From NCBI GenBank assembly GCA_024138025.1, contig JAMXBD010002846.1:1-64000 (forward strand): a stretch of DNA of 64,000 bases. The letters are read 5' to 3'. Shown here in pieces: positions 36,421-46,680 of the stretch. Source of the stretch: Combretum micranthum. Its lineage: Eukaryota; Streptophyta; Magnoliopsida; Myrtales; Combretaceae. The first letter of the stretch is position 1; every line of letters begins with the position of its first letter. Position numbers and translations under genes: made by a program. The notes under the pieces were generated by a model. That model worked only from the letters and a program-made list of their open reading frames with translations, ran no database searches and had not been told where the DNA came from.

Positions 36421-38707
36421 AAGAGATACATAGAGAGTATGAAAACAAAATTGAAATGGATAAGTAATCTTGATAGTTAATAAAATTGTAAAAACACGGT
36501 TGTATTTTTATATTTTAACCTATTTAATTCAAATAAGTGAAATCAACAAAAACAGTTGAAATTATAAGATTCTATAAAAAACTGAGTCTATGAATGAGTA
36601 CACTTCAAAAGACGTTAGAAAATCGTAAACTCATAAAATTATATATATAAATCGCGATTTGACAACTATCTACGTGCACATTTTCTCTTCACAAAACATA
36701 GAAGAATATCACCAGATATCATCAACTTTTGAGTTTTATTAGTTTATTCTTAAATGTTTTTGGAAGGTACAATTTACTAGTACTAATCAATTTTAGGAAT
36801 TCGACAAAAGAAAAATATAAGAAACACAAATTACTTCTTGCTACCTTCCTTATATTTTCATAATAAATTTTAATTCTTTTCCCATGCCATATTATGAACA
36901 CACATATAATTAAATGCAAACGTTTGTTTTTATTATTTATTTATTCGTTTAATTAATTTTTACACCATGTTTTCAAATTTTTGGTCGGACATTTTTTTTG
37001 CACATTATTGAAACGCTTGTTTTCTTGACATCTTAGGATTATGAGTTGGATTCCTTTATTTTAGGACTCGTAACTGCTCTGACTTGATGGCAAGGCAGTT
37101 TGGATTTATGGATTAGCTGGTTTAACAGTCCACCGATTCAAAACCGTCAATTTTTTTTCAAAGGATATCGGAGGAAAAAAATGAGGTTATTTTATATAAA
37201 CGTACATGTGCATAGAATATATGTTGGATTTCCATATTCTTCTTCTATTTTTTTTTTTTACATTTGGATGCTTAAGACCTGTCGGGTCCTCATGACGAAT
37301 CTGGCATGGACCCGCCAACTAGAGCAAGTCTCCCAAGTAGGTCTAAACTAGGACCCACCATGACCTACTCAAATTGGATTCGAGTTGGAACCCGACCCAA
37401 AGAGTTATCTACTTCCTCCCCCACTTTTGCCCAACTTATCCTCATCTTGATCGCTTATTTTTATTTTATTTTATTTTATTTTTCAGGATCCTTGCATCAA
37501 GTCTTTGCATTAAAAATCAATTTATTATAGCACTTTAAGTTCTTTTCTCTTTACCCAAAAAATAAAATAAAATAAAGGATGTTTGGAAAGAAAAAAAATT
37601 ACAACTCATTTGAGCAAGATATTTTCTCTTAATATCTATTCAATATACATAGCTTTAAAACAGTTAGAGATTTTTTTATGCCTTATTACGCAACGCAACA
37701 AATATAAGAATCTTTTCGCTTAATCTTTGCTATACATTGTTAATATAAAAACATTTTTAAATCTATAGTAAATTATGCAAACCGATTTCAAAATTTAAAA
37801 GATTGTACTGAACTTTAGCAATCTCAGAAATCAATATTTACGCTTAACAGTTTGGCTTAGCCTATTATGTTTAAATTGTTAATTAAGTACAATTAGTATG
37901 TTAATGTAAAAGAAAAAGTCTAAATGGGTGAAAGTAATTGAAATCTAAATGTTAAGGACCGACATCCAAGACAAGGGGTGATTGTTCGGTGGTCAAACAC
38001 ATTCTCCTAGGAGTTGCAACTTATTACAAGTGGGGTTGTGCGCTTCATCCATGATAATAGACATCCACCATAAACACATGATCCCTCTAAGCTGACTCAC
38101 CATCTTTAAAACTAAAAGGAAATTTATATATTATATATATAGAATGTGGATTGCACTAATTAATACCTTCGATTGGACTTGTTTTAAAAAGATTTAAAAA
38201 AAAAAAATCTTAAGTGTACTTCAAATGGGTTCTGGAGTAAATTGAGAAGGAGAAAATTTTAGAACTTTTTAAAATTTCGTTGAAATATTAATGCAAATAC
38301 GAGTTCCACCATTGGGCGAGAAAAAAAATTTATATATTTTTAAAAAATTTATGAAAATTATTATTAAATTAAAAATATTTCCACTTTTAGGTAAGTTGAC
38401 TGACCGTCTATTGTAGAAACGGAGGTCATTAAGTACCTGACTCGTCTCTTTAAAGAGAAGATTTATTTACTTATATTTATTTTGTTTTGAAGAGATGTTG
38501 TTATAAAGTACTCCATTTACTTTCGCTTTCGGTAACTTCTCCTCTTGACAATCTCCGCCTTTCTCCTTCTAATCTTCTGTTTCCTCTTTTCGTTGCTCTT
38601 TTCTTTTGCCTGGATGGCACTCGCAATCTCTGACAGCTCTCCACCATGATGATGATAAAAGCTGATGACGACTTCACTAGAATAATTGTGCTTTGTGTTC
38701 TGGTCAG
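36421..38707. other. Intergenic, no supported gene
   Basis: AT-rich, with poly-T and poly-A runs. 37270-37410 is a richer patch of GGACCC/GACCCG phrases, probably repeat debris. The last 190 bases on the minus strand form a lysine/arginine-rich frame that abuts the LTR and was not accepted as a gene. 38703-38707 (GTCAG) is the target duplication of the next element. Confidence 0.4.
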
Positions 38708-39067
38708 TGTTGTAGGGTGAATTATAGAATTTATATTTAGGAATTATAAAAAATATAAAATAGAAAATAAAAAATAGGAATACATGGTGTTTGCAATGTA
38801 AATTAGTTTTAGAATGTCTATCGAAGTTTCTAGACTCTTTCTTATTAGGCCTTGATGTGGCTATTATATGCATGTAGAGCTTATTCTGGAGGGAGAGAAA
38901 AGAAAAAAATATGATCTAAATTGGTGTATTGGTTTTCTGAATTCGGAAATCCAAATTGCTTGTATTCGAGCAACACTAGCTTGTATTCGAGCTAAGATTC
39001 TAATAGATTATTACCTCATTTTTAGTTCATTCTCATACATTTTTCTTGTTGAATTCCACCACATTCA
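38708..39067 (+). repeat. 5' LTR of the transducing element
   Basis: 360 bp, TGTTGTAGGG to CACATTCA. It contains two GCTTGTATTCGAGC units near 38957-38991. It aligns end to end with the 3' LTR, with differences that are largely one- or two-base indels. Confidence 0.9.
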
Positions 39068-39069
39068 AT

Positions 39070-39081
39070 TGGTATCAGAGC
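39070..39081 (+). other. Primer binding site (initiator tRNA-Met)
   Basis: TGGTATCAGAGC, the complement of the 3' end of plant initiator tRNA-Met, two bases after the 5' LTR. Confidence 0.9.
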
Positions 39082-39096
39082 CACAACTCCACCCTT

Positions 39097-39411
39097 ATGG
39101 CTGAAACAGATTTGGAAATTGAGGAAATAATCCAAGTTATTCGACGGGTCTTTAAGGAGCACTGGGAAGAACAAGATACGAAGATTAAGGAGCACTGGGA
39201 AGAACAAGAAAAAAGATTAAAACCTTTACTAGAGATGATGGACAAGCAACGTGAACGATTAGCAGAATTATTGCAACCTCAATCAAAGGAGCCACACCCA
39301 ATTTCACCTGAAGTTATGACAATCCCAAATCTAACCACCAGTAGCCCTTCACCAGTGACAAAATCAAATTTGCAAACCCCTTTTGATTTACAAGAAACTC
39401 TTCACACATGA
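39097..39411 (+). CDS. Gag-like N-terminal coiled-coil frame
   Basis: 104 residues from an ATG 15 bases after the primer site, which is where gag of a gypsy element starts (MAETDLEIEEI). It is strongly charged and probably coiled-coil, with a short internal duplication (KEHWEEQ twice, residues 20-26 and 31-37). The second half is rich in proline, serine and threonine. It stops before any capsid or zinc-knuckle domain, so it is a stump of gag. Downstream to 39565 nothing is recognised. Confidence 0.55.
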   Translation: MAETDLEIEEIIQVIRRVFKEHWEEQDTKIKEHWEEQEKRLKPLLEMMDKQRERLAELLQPQSKEPHPISPEVMTIPNLTTSSPSPVTKSNLQTPFDLQETLHT

Positions 39412-39565
39412 AAACACCCAAAAAAACCACCTCAATTTCCATCATTGTTATCCTTGACTACTCACCCACACACCTGTTCCTCATGTTAATCACATCATCA
39501 ACTTCAACACTTCACAATCTCTCCAAATCCATCTACTCCGAGGGTTCGTTTCCAAAATCCAATAG

Positions 39566-41143
39566 ATCTGCCTCCAATTTCTCTTTTTCCCAGATTCGTG
39601 TACTTCCCTTTCCGATGCTAACAATAGATTGTACCAGCAAGATGAGGGTTTAAAAGGTAAATTCTTTCTTGGGTTGAAATTTGGATTTTATGTGGGGAAT
39701 ACTTTGTTTAGAATGTATTGTTGCTACAATGGTGAGATTGGAATTCTGCATGCAAGGAAGTTGTTTGATGTAATGTCAAAGACGAAGTTGGGTTCGTGGT
39801 GTGCAATGATTAGCGGCTATGTGCAATTAGGTAGGAGTGGAGAGGCTGTTAGGTTGTTTAGGAGATTACAGATTGCTCATGTTAAGTTAAATGAGGTTTT
39901 GAATGAGTTTTTGGTGATATTAGGGGTTGAGAAGTTAAGTGTTGAGGCAGTTCAGAAAATTGAGTGGAGGAATTTGGATAAGAAGATGAAGAAAGGGGTA
40001 CAAACCATTAAGATTGCTATTCGAGGCCTGTTATCAGGTAAGAAGAGGTTGTGTGAGCAGTTGTTTGGTGGGTCGAATTCTGTCAAAGAGGTTTATTTTG
40101 GGAAAACTGGGAATTGGTGTGTGATGCAATTGTGGAATTTTGGAGGAGTGATTTCCATTAGGATGAGGTTGAAGCTCTTCAAGACCTTAGATACGTATGA
40201 TGCATTGGCAAATGTGATACCTGATATGCAAGCTATGATGATTGATGGGTTTGTATATACAGGGGCAATGGAAGTGCTTAAAGGATTGAGAAAAGCTAAT
40301 TTTACTAGTCCTGGAGCTGCTGAACTCATTGAATCCCTTGCTAAAAAGGGGCAACCATTTATGAATCTAGTTTCTCAATCTCAGGATAAAACATATATGG
40401 GCCAAGATACTACATCTCAAGGTTCTATGATTCCATCCATGCCTAAAGAACCTAATGTTCCAAAGAAGGATGTGTTACAGGATAATTGTGGTTCAAATCA
40501 TGCACCAAAAGGCTTAAGTTCCGGAAATACTCAGGTTATTAAGCGGGGTAAGGCAATCTTGGATCTCGATATTGATGACTCCATGGTTATTCTTCTTCAA
40601 TGTGGAGGCAGCGGTAGTGATGAGAAGAACCAGGAAATAGGAAAGAAAGAGGGATCAGAGAAAGTGTTGCTGAAAGGAATGTCGCATTTTGAGCTTCAAG
40701 GATGGGTCCAATCACAGGGATTCAGGCCTGGTCAAGCTATGATGCTATGGAAGCACTTGTGTGGAAACAAAATCTGGGCCTATAGTGTAGATGAATTAGA
40801 AGGTTTGAACAAAGATTGTAAGAAAATGTTGGGTGAGAATGCTAAGTTTAAGGCAGTATCTTTAAAAGAGATTCGAATAGCCAGTGATGGAACTAAGAAG
40901 ATTTTGTTCTTGCTAGAGGATGGTTTGACAATAGAGACGGTTGTTACACCTATGACAAAGGTCGAAATACTGTGTGTTTTAAGTCAAGTGGGTTGTGCAA
41001 TGAATTGTCAATTCTGTTACACCGGGAGGATGGGTTTGATCAAACACTTGACTGCAGCTGAGATAGTAGAGCAGGCTGTATTTGCATGTCACTTGTTTGA
41101 AGAGGAAGGTGGTTCCGTTTCTAATGTTGTTTTTATGGAATGA
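39566..41143 (+). CDS. Chimeric frame: PPR + EXO70 + RlmN-like radical SAM
   Basis: Open from 39566 to the stop at 41143. The first in-frame ATG is at 39713, so translation is uncertain. Counting residues from the TTG at 39629: about 1-90 resemble a PLS-type PPR protein (FGFYVGNTLFRMY, then SWCAMISGYVQLGRSGEAV); about 91-220 resemble the EXO70 exocyst subunit (LGVEKLSVEAVQKIEW, LLSGKKRLCEQLFGG, then LDTYDALANVIPDMQAM); about 225-504 resemble the N-terminal part of an RlmN-type radical SAM enzyme (GMSHFELQGW, the DGTKK/LEDGLTIETV segment, then SQVGCAMNCQFCYTGRMG). The CxxxCxxC cluster that would hold the iron-sulfur centre is C456, C460, C463. The frame ends at FME where FMGMGEP is expected, because of a lost base. 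A chimera of three unrelated families in one frame is not a normal gene; it is captured cargo of the element. Confidence 0.8.
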   Translation: MCLQFLFFPDSCTSLSDANNRLYQQDEGLKGKFFLGLKFGFYVGNTLFRMYCCYNGEIGILHARKLFDVMSKTKLGSWCAMISGYVQLGRSGEAVRLFRRLQIAHVKLNEVLNEFLVILGVEKLSVEAVQKIEWRNLDKKMKKGVQTIKIAIRGLLSGKKRLCEQLFGGSNSVKEVYFGKTGNWCVMQLWNFGGVISIRMRLKLFKTLDTYDALANVIPDMQAMMIDGFVYTGAMEVLKGLRKANFTSPGAAELIESLAKKGQPFMNLVSQSQDKTYMGQDTTSQGSMIPSMPKEPNVPKKDVLQDNCGSNHAPKGLSSGNTQVIKRGKAILDLDIDDSMVILLQCGGSGSDEKNQEIGKKEGSEKVLLKGMSHFELQGWVQSQGFRPGQAMMLWKHLCGNKIWAYSVDELEGLNKDCKKMLGENAKFKAVSLKEIRIASDGTKKILFLLEDGLTIETVVTPMTKVEILCVLSQVGCAMNCQFCYTGRMGLIKHLTAAEIVEQAVFACHLFEEEGGSVSNVVFME

Positions 41144-41505
41144 GAGAGCCTCAACAAAACATTGACAATGTCATAAAAGCTGCAGATATAATGTGCATGA
41201 GCAAGGACTTCATTTTAGTCCACGAAAGGTCACTGTCTACAAGAATGGGCTTGTCCCTCAGCTCAAACATTTTCTACATGAATCTGACTGTGCCTTAGTT
41301 GTCAGCTTAAATGTAACTACTGATGAGGCTCATGAAAGGTCTATTTCAACTGATATTTTACTTGGAATGCTAAAGAAGATTCAACGGCAACAACCTGAAC
41401 TACGTCTCATCACATCATCTTTTACTATTGAAGCCAAGTCCATGTCGGCCTTTTTCCAAACCAGAAGGCGATGGGGAGCTGATGGTGTAGAGCCGCTCTA
41501 AAATA
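41144..41505 (+). pseudogene. Continuation of radical SAM cargo joined to a DEAH-box helicase piece
   Basis: After one frame change, 41144-41190 gives EPQQNIDNVIKAADIM. After a second, HEQGLHFSPRKVTV and CALVVSLNVTTDE continue the RlmN-like fold. At 41322-41330 the sequence passes without a break into DEAHERSISTDILLGMLKKI and PELRLITSSFTIEAKSMS, motif II and the motif III region of a DEAH-box RNA helicase like plant DHX35/DEAH9. The junction falls on GATGAGGCT, which can encode both the T-D-E of the enzyme and the D-E-A of the helicase. Motif III is SFT where SAT is normal. The frame stops at 41501. Confidence 0.75.
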
Positions 41506-41724
41506 TGATCCTGCAATTCTTTTTGAAGAGGAACTGTTCCAAGGTGTACCTATTGAGCTTATTCAACATGGAAGATCTTGGATGATAAAGCGTAGGATTG
41601 TGAAGGGAAAACTCTCGGTGGACTCTGTCATTCAACACCTTAATGGTTCTTGTCCCCTTATGCCAGAAGAGATTGGAGTTTTTATTTTAACCCTTGAGGA
41701 CAAGGGTTTTGAAGGGGTGGGAAT
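41506..41724 (+). pseudogene. Unidentified cargo, Ty3 pol tail and polypurine tract
   Basis: With one frame change from the preceding frame, the sequence reads LKYDPAILFEEELFQGVPIE, then RRIVKGKLSVDSVIQHLNG, which I do not recognise, then LTLEDKGFEG, which resembles the end of plant gypsy pol. GAAGGGGTGGGAA at 41711-41723 is the polypurine tract beside the 3' LTR. Confidence 0.5.
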
Positions 41725-42087
41725 TGTTGTAGGGTAGAATTATAGAATTTATATTTAGGAATATTATAAAAAATAAAATAGAAAATAAAAAATAGGAATA
41801 CATGTGTTTGCACATGTAAATAGTTTTAGAATGTTCTAAGAAGTTTCTAGATTCTTTCTTATTAGGCCTTGATGTGGCTATATATATTCATGTAGAGCTT
41901 ATTCTAAAAGGGAGAGAAAAAAGAAAAATATGATCTCAAATTGTGTATTGGTTTTCTGAATTCGGAAATCCAAATTGCTTGTATTCGAGCAACACTAGCT
42001 TGTATTCGAGCTAAGATTCTAATAGATTATTACCTCATTTTTAGTTCATTCTCACACATTTTTCTTGTTGAATTCCACCACACTTCA
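41725..42087 (+). repeat. 3' LTR of the transducing element
   Basis: 363 bp, TGTTGTAGGG to CACACTTCA, followed by the target duplication GTCAG. It contains the same paired GCTTGTATTCGAGC units as the 5' LTR. Confidence 0.9.
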
Positions 42088-43173
42088 GTCAGTTTTCAGA
42101 CTAAAGTTCCTTATTCTTATATTTATTGATATTGAGATCTAATTGCTTCTCGTATTCGGAATTTAAGGACTAGTTGCAGAAACATACTTTCAATTTTCGG
42201 AGTTTTTATGAATGGAATTTCGTGATATTATAATTGTGATCCTATTAAAGTTGTTGTGCCAATACAGATAGGGATTGATATTACTAATACTACCTTATCT
42301 GTTGAAGAGACAAGGTTAGTATTTTATAACAATCTCCCCTCTTCAAGAGACGAGGTACATGCAGGTAAATATACCTCGCTTCTTGAAGACGCGAGATTAG
42401 GCACTTATAATCTTATTTCTTTAAGAGATAGAATCAAGTTATCTAAAAGTGAGAATATTTTTATCTCGATGGTATTTTTGTAATTTGTTTTAAAAAATAT
42501 ATTTTTTTTTACTTTTCCCCACCAACCCACCTACTCCCAAGTATTGGCAGACTACAGTGTACAATCCTACAACTCTCGCTCTTCATTTGTTCCTAGAAAA
42601 AGTGAAAGGTGATGGGGGCAGATGGAATATGCCGTTACTTGTCTCAATAGAAAACCGAATTGAATCTTACAAAAGAGGAGGAAAAAAAAAAGGCAACACA
42701 TGAAAATATATCCATATGAGACCATTGGAAAATAGGGTGCATTATCCAGGTAATATCCACGTTTCAAAGTATATTTATTTGGGATATCAATATAATATAA
42801 GTCAAATAAGATACGGTAAATGGTCATATAATTTAGTCTTTCAACGATGCTTTGGAGCAAAGCAAAAGTTCAAATCTCGTCTGTTATTTATGGCTATTAA
42901 ATAGGTTTCCAAGCGGAAATGTAATATGAAACGTCCAATCATTTTTTTACTTAATTCGTCTTTCTCTAGTTGAGTTAATCCATGAGAAAGTATAACAATT
43001 ATCATATGCGGACAATCTATTGGTTAAAAAGGATAACTATTTCAGTGGTTACATTACGGTTGGACATCGTATGAGCCATTGAATAGTGATGATAATTTTT
43101 CAGTATAGATTTGATTAATCTCTCCATAAACCTTAAATAATGCAAAAATTATCCGTTCATAAATACAAAGATA

Positions 43174-43225
<52 letters not shown>

Positions 43226-44109
43226 GACGAAAAACTCATCCCAATCGGCTAAATTTTATCTTTTTTTCACCAATTTTAGATTCTATAATAATGGGAGGCA
43301 GTTTTTTTTTTTTTTTGGGTAAACCCAGAATATTCATTAATTATTATATTTTATGATAACGAGGAGGCGAATTGTGGGAAAAGGAAATTAACAGTAATAA
43401 TTTTTTAAAAAGATTACAAAAATGTCACTGGGACAAAAGTAATTTCAAATTTAGGTAAGTTAAACTTATCTCTTGAAAAAATAGTTCATTAGTGCTTGAA
43501 CTCGTATATTCAAAAACAAGGTTGACTAAACCAAAAATAAATAAAAAAATTATAAGAAAGAAATAAATATAAAATAAAAACTAGAGAAAAATTTCAAAAA
43601 AGTAAATATTATTAAATGTTCATACTTTTTTTGATGTGAATAAAAATTATTTTTTATCTATTCAAACATTTAATGAGTTATTAATAATGACACATTGAAC
43701 AAATATAATTAAAAAAAAATATGTTTATTTGCTTTATATAAAATAGCACCATAAAATCAATCCTACTTTTAAACAAAGTGGAACATTTTTTTTTCCTTTT
43801 GAACAATTGTTATAAATCCAGGGTTCGATTTTAAATTGCAGATTTCCCTCTTCAATAGCGCCTCTCAAAAACCAAAACCAGCAGCAGAACTAAGTATTTT
43901 CAATTAGCAAAGCATCAAACTAGCAGGTTATTATTATTACCTTCAATTGACATTAGAGTAACTGTGTGTGTCTGTCGAGCCCCTAGAACTTTGCATCCTG
44001 TTAGCTGGTCTTATTGCAAGTGCGATGGCAATAAAGCATAAGCTGGGCAAGTGGAATGTTGAAAAGGAGAAAAAAAAAAATCTCACATTATTTAGAAATG
44101 AGATTAATT
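42088..44109. other. Intergenic, with a hairpin and a TAA microsatellite
   Basis: No gene seen. 42341-42357 and 42372-42388 form a 17-bp inverted repeat with two mismatches (see findings). 43173-43224 is a long TAA microsatellite. A poly-T run at about 43303 and scattered AT-rich DNA make up the rest. Confidence 0.45.
43173..43224. repeat. TAA microsatellite
   Basis: About 17 uninterrupted TAA units. Confidence 0.9.
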
Positions 44110-44580
44110 TTACGATGTATCTATACTATTAAAGCAATACCACCTTTTTTGATGTTTTTAGTATAAATATTTTTAGTGTTGATGTTTTTAATATAATATT
44201 TTTAGCATATGAGTATAAAATATTTTTCGTATACCTGAAATTATGAAAATTAAATAGGATTTAAATATAATTAAATAATGGTTGAATAGACATAGTCTTT
44301 TCCTCTTTTAGCATATAGGCGTAAAATATTTTTGGTATCATTGAAATCATGAAATTAAATAGGGTTTGAATATAATTAAATAGGGATTGAATATAGATAG
44401 TCTTTTCTGTATAAAATATTTTTGGTATCTCTATAATCATGAAATTAAATAAATTTGAAAGAATTAAATAGGGGTTGAATAGACATTGTAAAATATTTTT
44501 GGTATCTCTAAAATCATGAAATTTAATAGGGGTTGAATAGAATTAAATAAGGATTAAATAGAAATAATATTTTCCTTTTT
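44110..44580. repeat. Tandem array of roughly 80-110 bp units
   Basis: TAAAATATTTTTGGTATC or a close form occurs at about 44216, 44321, 44411 and 44489, each followed by an AATCATGAAATTAAATAGG stretch and GGTTGAATAGA. Unit length varies through small deletions. Confidence 0.65.
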
Positions 44581-46680
44581 ACCCTAAGCATGTATCTTTA
44601 TATACTGATCTAAAGCTCTGATACCATATTTATGCATGATAGTTACCTAACATGGAGAAATTATCTGCGAAAAATACCAATGTTGTTAGAATGGACTGGG
44701 GTTTGGTTCGGACAGGTTAAGGGGTTAGGAGTCAGACGGGGTTCCACCGAGGATTGAACCGGGGTCACGAAAAAGTAAAAATATAAGGGATAATTTAATT
44801 ATAAAAAACCAATATATGTGTCATTACTTAATTCAATATATATTTGGATCAAATTCATTAATTAATTATTAAATAAATATGATTTAATGATTATATTTTA
44901 TATATTTATAAGAAAATATGAATAAATATTTAAATTTCTAGTTATTTATTTATTTATTTTTTATTTTTTTCAGTCCAGGTCAATCGATCTAGATCAACCT
45001 GTTCAACCCTCTCGGTTTCCCGGTTCAACCTGGTTCGACTGCTCGGGTCGACCAAGTTAATCTGGGTCTTGCCAGTTCGTTGCAAAAACGAGTTTTAGAT
45101 GAGACCCGATCCAAAATTAATGCCAGTTTCGGTTGAACTCATCAATCAAAAGAAAATTGACGGCTTACGTCTATAAGCTTAAAAGCTTTTTTTCCACTTG
45201 GGTTTTTATTTAAAGTGTAGAAAATTTCAAAATCTTATAGTTTTTTTTTTTGTTCCAAAATCTTATAATTGCATCGTAGTAATTAATTTTGAGAAATTGT
45301 AAATACTAGTCAGTGGGTAGCTTTTATGCTCTCGTCGATGGGACCATTCGATTAACTATTTAACTGTTAAAATAAATATAATAATCGTAATATTAACTAT
45401 TTTAGTGATTTGATCATAGTTAAATATGTGAGCCGTTCGATATTGATGGGACCATATAATTTTCCCTTGCCAATGACTATGGCATTCACCAATAATTAAT
45501 GATTGCCCCTAATAAATTAGAAAAATACTAATGAGACATAATAAAAATTGTTTCCTTCTTCTTGAAAATAGAAATCATTTTCTCATCTTTTACTAGTTTC
45601 CCATGATGCTTAATTACCATCACTCTTGATGAGTTGTGAGTTGTGACAATTGCTTGTTATCATTTTTAACCATTGAAAGTCATTAGAGACCCAATTATTT
45701 AAGATTAATTAACATAATAATATTTGATAATTTTAGAGCATTGGCTATAACAAAGAACACAAAGTCCAAAACATTTTATGTCAAAGACACGCTTAACTTA
45801 TTCTATAAGAGCAAAGACTCGCATTGGAACCTAGCTATATCCAATTATACAAGCTACAATAATAGACAATAGGTGACGGATCTAACTAGGAAGTTTAATG
45901 GTGATCAATTGTACCAAGGTCATATCTTTATGTTAAGTTTAGATACTCTTTTAAACTTTTCTAGATGTAAAGGTGCTACGTAAAAATAATTATGATTGTG
46001 AAAATCGCATTTTTATTATTTACTAGAATGTATAGAATCGACAGAATCATACAAAATCGCAAGAAACCAATAAAATCGTAAATGTGTAGATTATAAACCT
46101 AAGTTCATAATCCCATGTAAAGCTTGCACTTAAATATTTTTGTATTTATTTTAATTAAAAAAGTATATAAAATAATAAATTTATGAACTTATGATTTTGA
46201 CAATTATGATTATAGTAACTAATAACATTTAATGGTGTGATTCACTAAATTCATTAATCGAAATTTCGTATATTAAGGTACCTATTGTTATAGTATGATC
46301 ATTTCACAGTAGATCTCTCGTTTTGATGTTGAAAGATTGGGGTTCAATTACGTTCTATTTGAGAGATATTACGTTAAAGGTGATACATGAAGCTGAGATC
46401 CTCGGAACCATATTTTTTATTGCCACCAAATGCAGTTTTTACTTCTAATTTTTCAGAAATCTACTCTATTTTCCTAGAAAAGATTGGAGTTTTACAATTT
46501 CCCTAGAGAAAATAAAGTTAATTACATTTGTCATGTGGAGTTACTCTCCAAACACAAGCACAAACACACGCTTAACCTAATAGACGAAAGTAGCTAGAAC
46601 TTCTACATGGAAGAAACAGCATAAGATTAAGATCCCAACTATGCACATGAAATAGACCACTTTCTTCTCTCATGATTGTA
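44581..46680. other. Intergenic, repeat debris and 3' flank of the permease gene
   Basis: 44611-44625 (CTCTGATACCATATT) is, on the minus strand, a primer-site-like phrase without identifiable LTRs. 44690-45110 is bordered by GGTTTGGTTCGG and GGTTCAACC-type motifs as in hAT-like elements, but ends could not be set. 46300-46680 is the downstream flank and probable 3' UTR of the permease gene. Confidence 0.4.

Larger units (their letters stand above)
38708..42087 (+). mobile_element. Gene-transducing LTR retrotransposon with fragments of at least four host genes
   Basis: 3380 bp. LTRs at 38708-39067 and 41725-42087 begin TGTTGTAGGG and end TTCA. GTCAG flanks both sides (38703-38707 and 42088-42092). 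Two bases after the 5' LTR is TGGTATCAGAGC, the initiator-Met primer site. GAAGGGGTGGGAA precedes the 3' LTR as polypurine tract. The interior starts with a short coiled-coil gag-like frame and ends with LEDKGFEG, like the tail of Ty3 pol, so the parent was probably gypsy. In between, no protease, reverse transcriptase or integrase is present. Instead there are pieces resembling a PLS-type PPR protein, EXO70, an RlmN-like radical SAM enzyme and a DEAH-box RNA helicase, all on the sense strand. It must have moved with help from an autonomous relative. Confidence 0.9.

Noticed and set aside
38517..38873. 118-codon minus-strand frame ending in a lysine/arginine-rich tail
   Set aside because: Half of it lies inside the LTR of the transducing element. 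The remaining part is low-complexity and not continued on the far side of the insertion in a convincing way.
43173..43224. Regular repeat that might be mistaken for a spaced array
   Set aside because: It is a simple TAA microsatellite; no CRISPR-like repeat-spacer structure exists anywhere in this eukaryotic window.
44611..44625. Minus-strand primer-site-like sequence
   Set aside because: No LTR could be identified on either side, so it may be chance.
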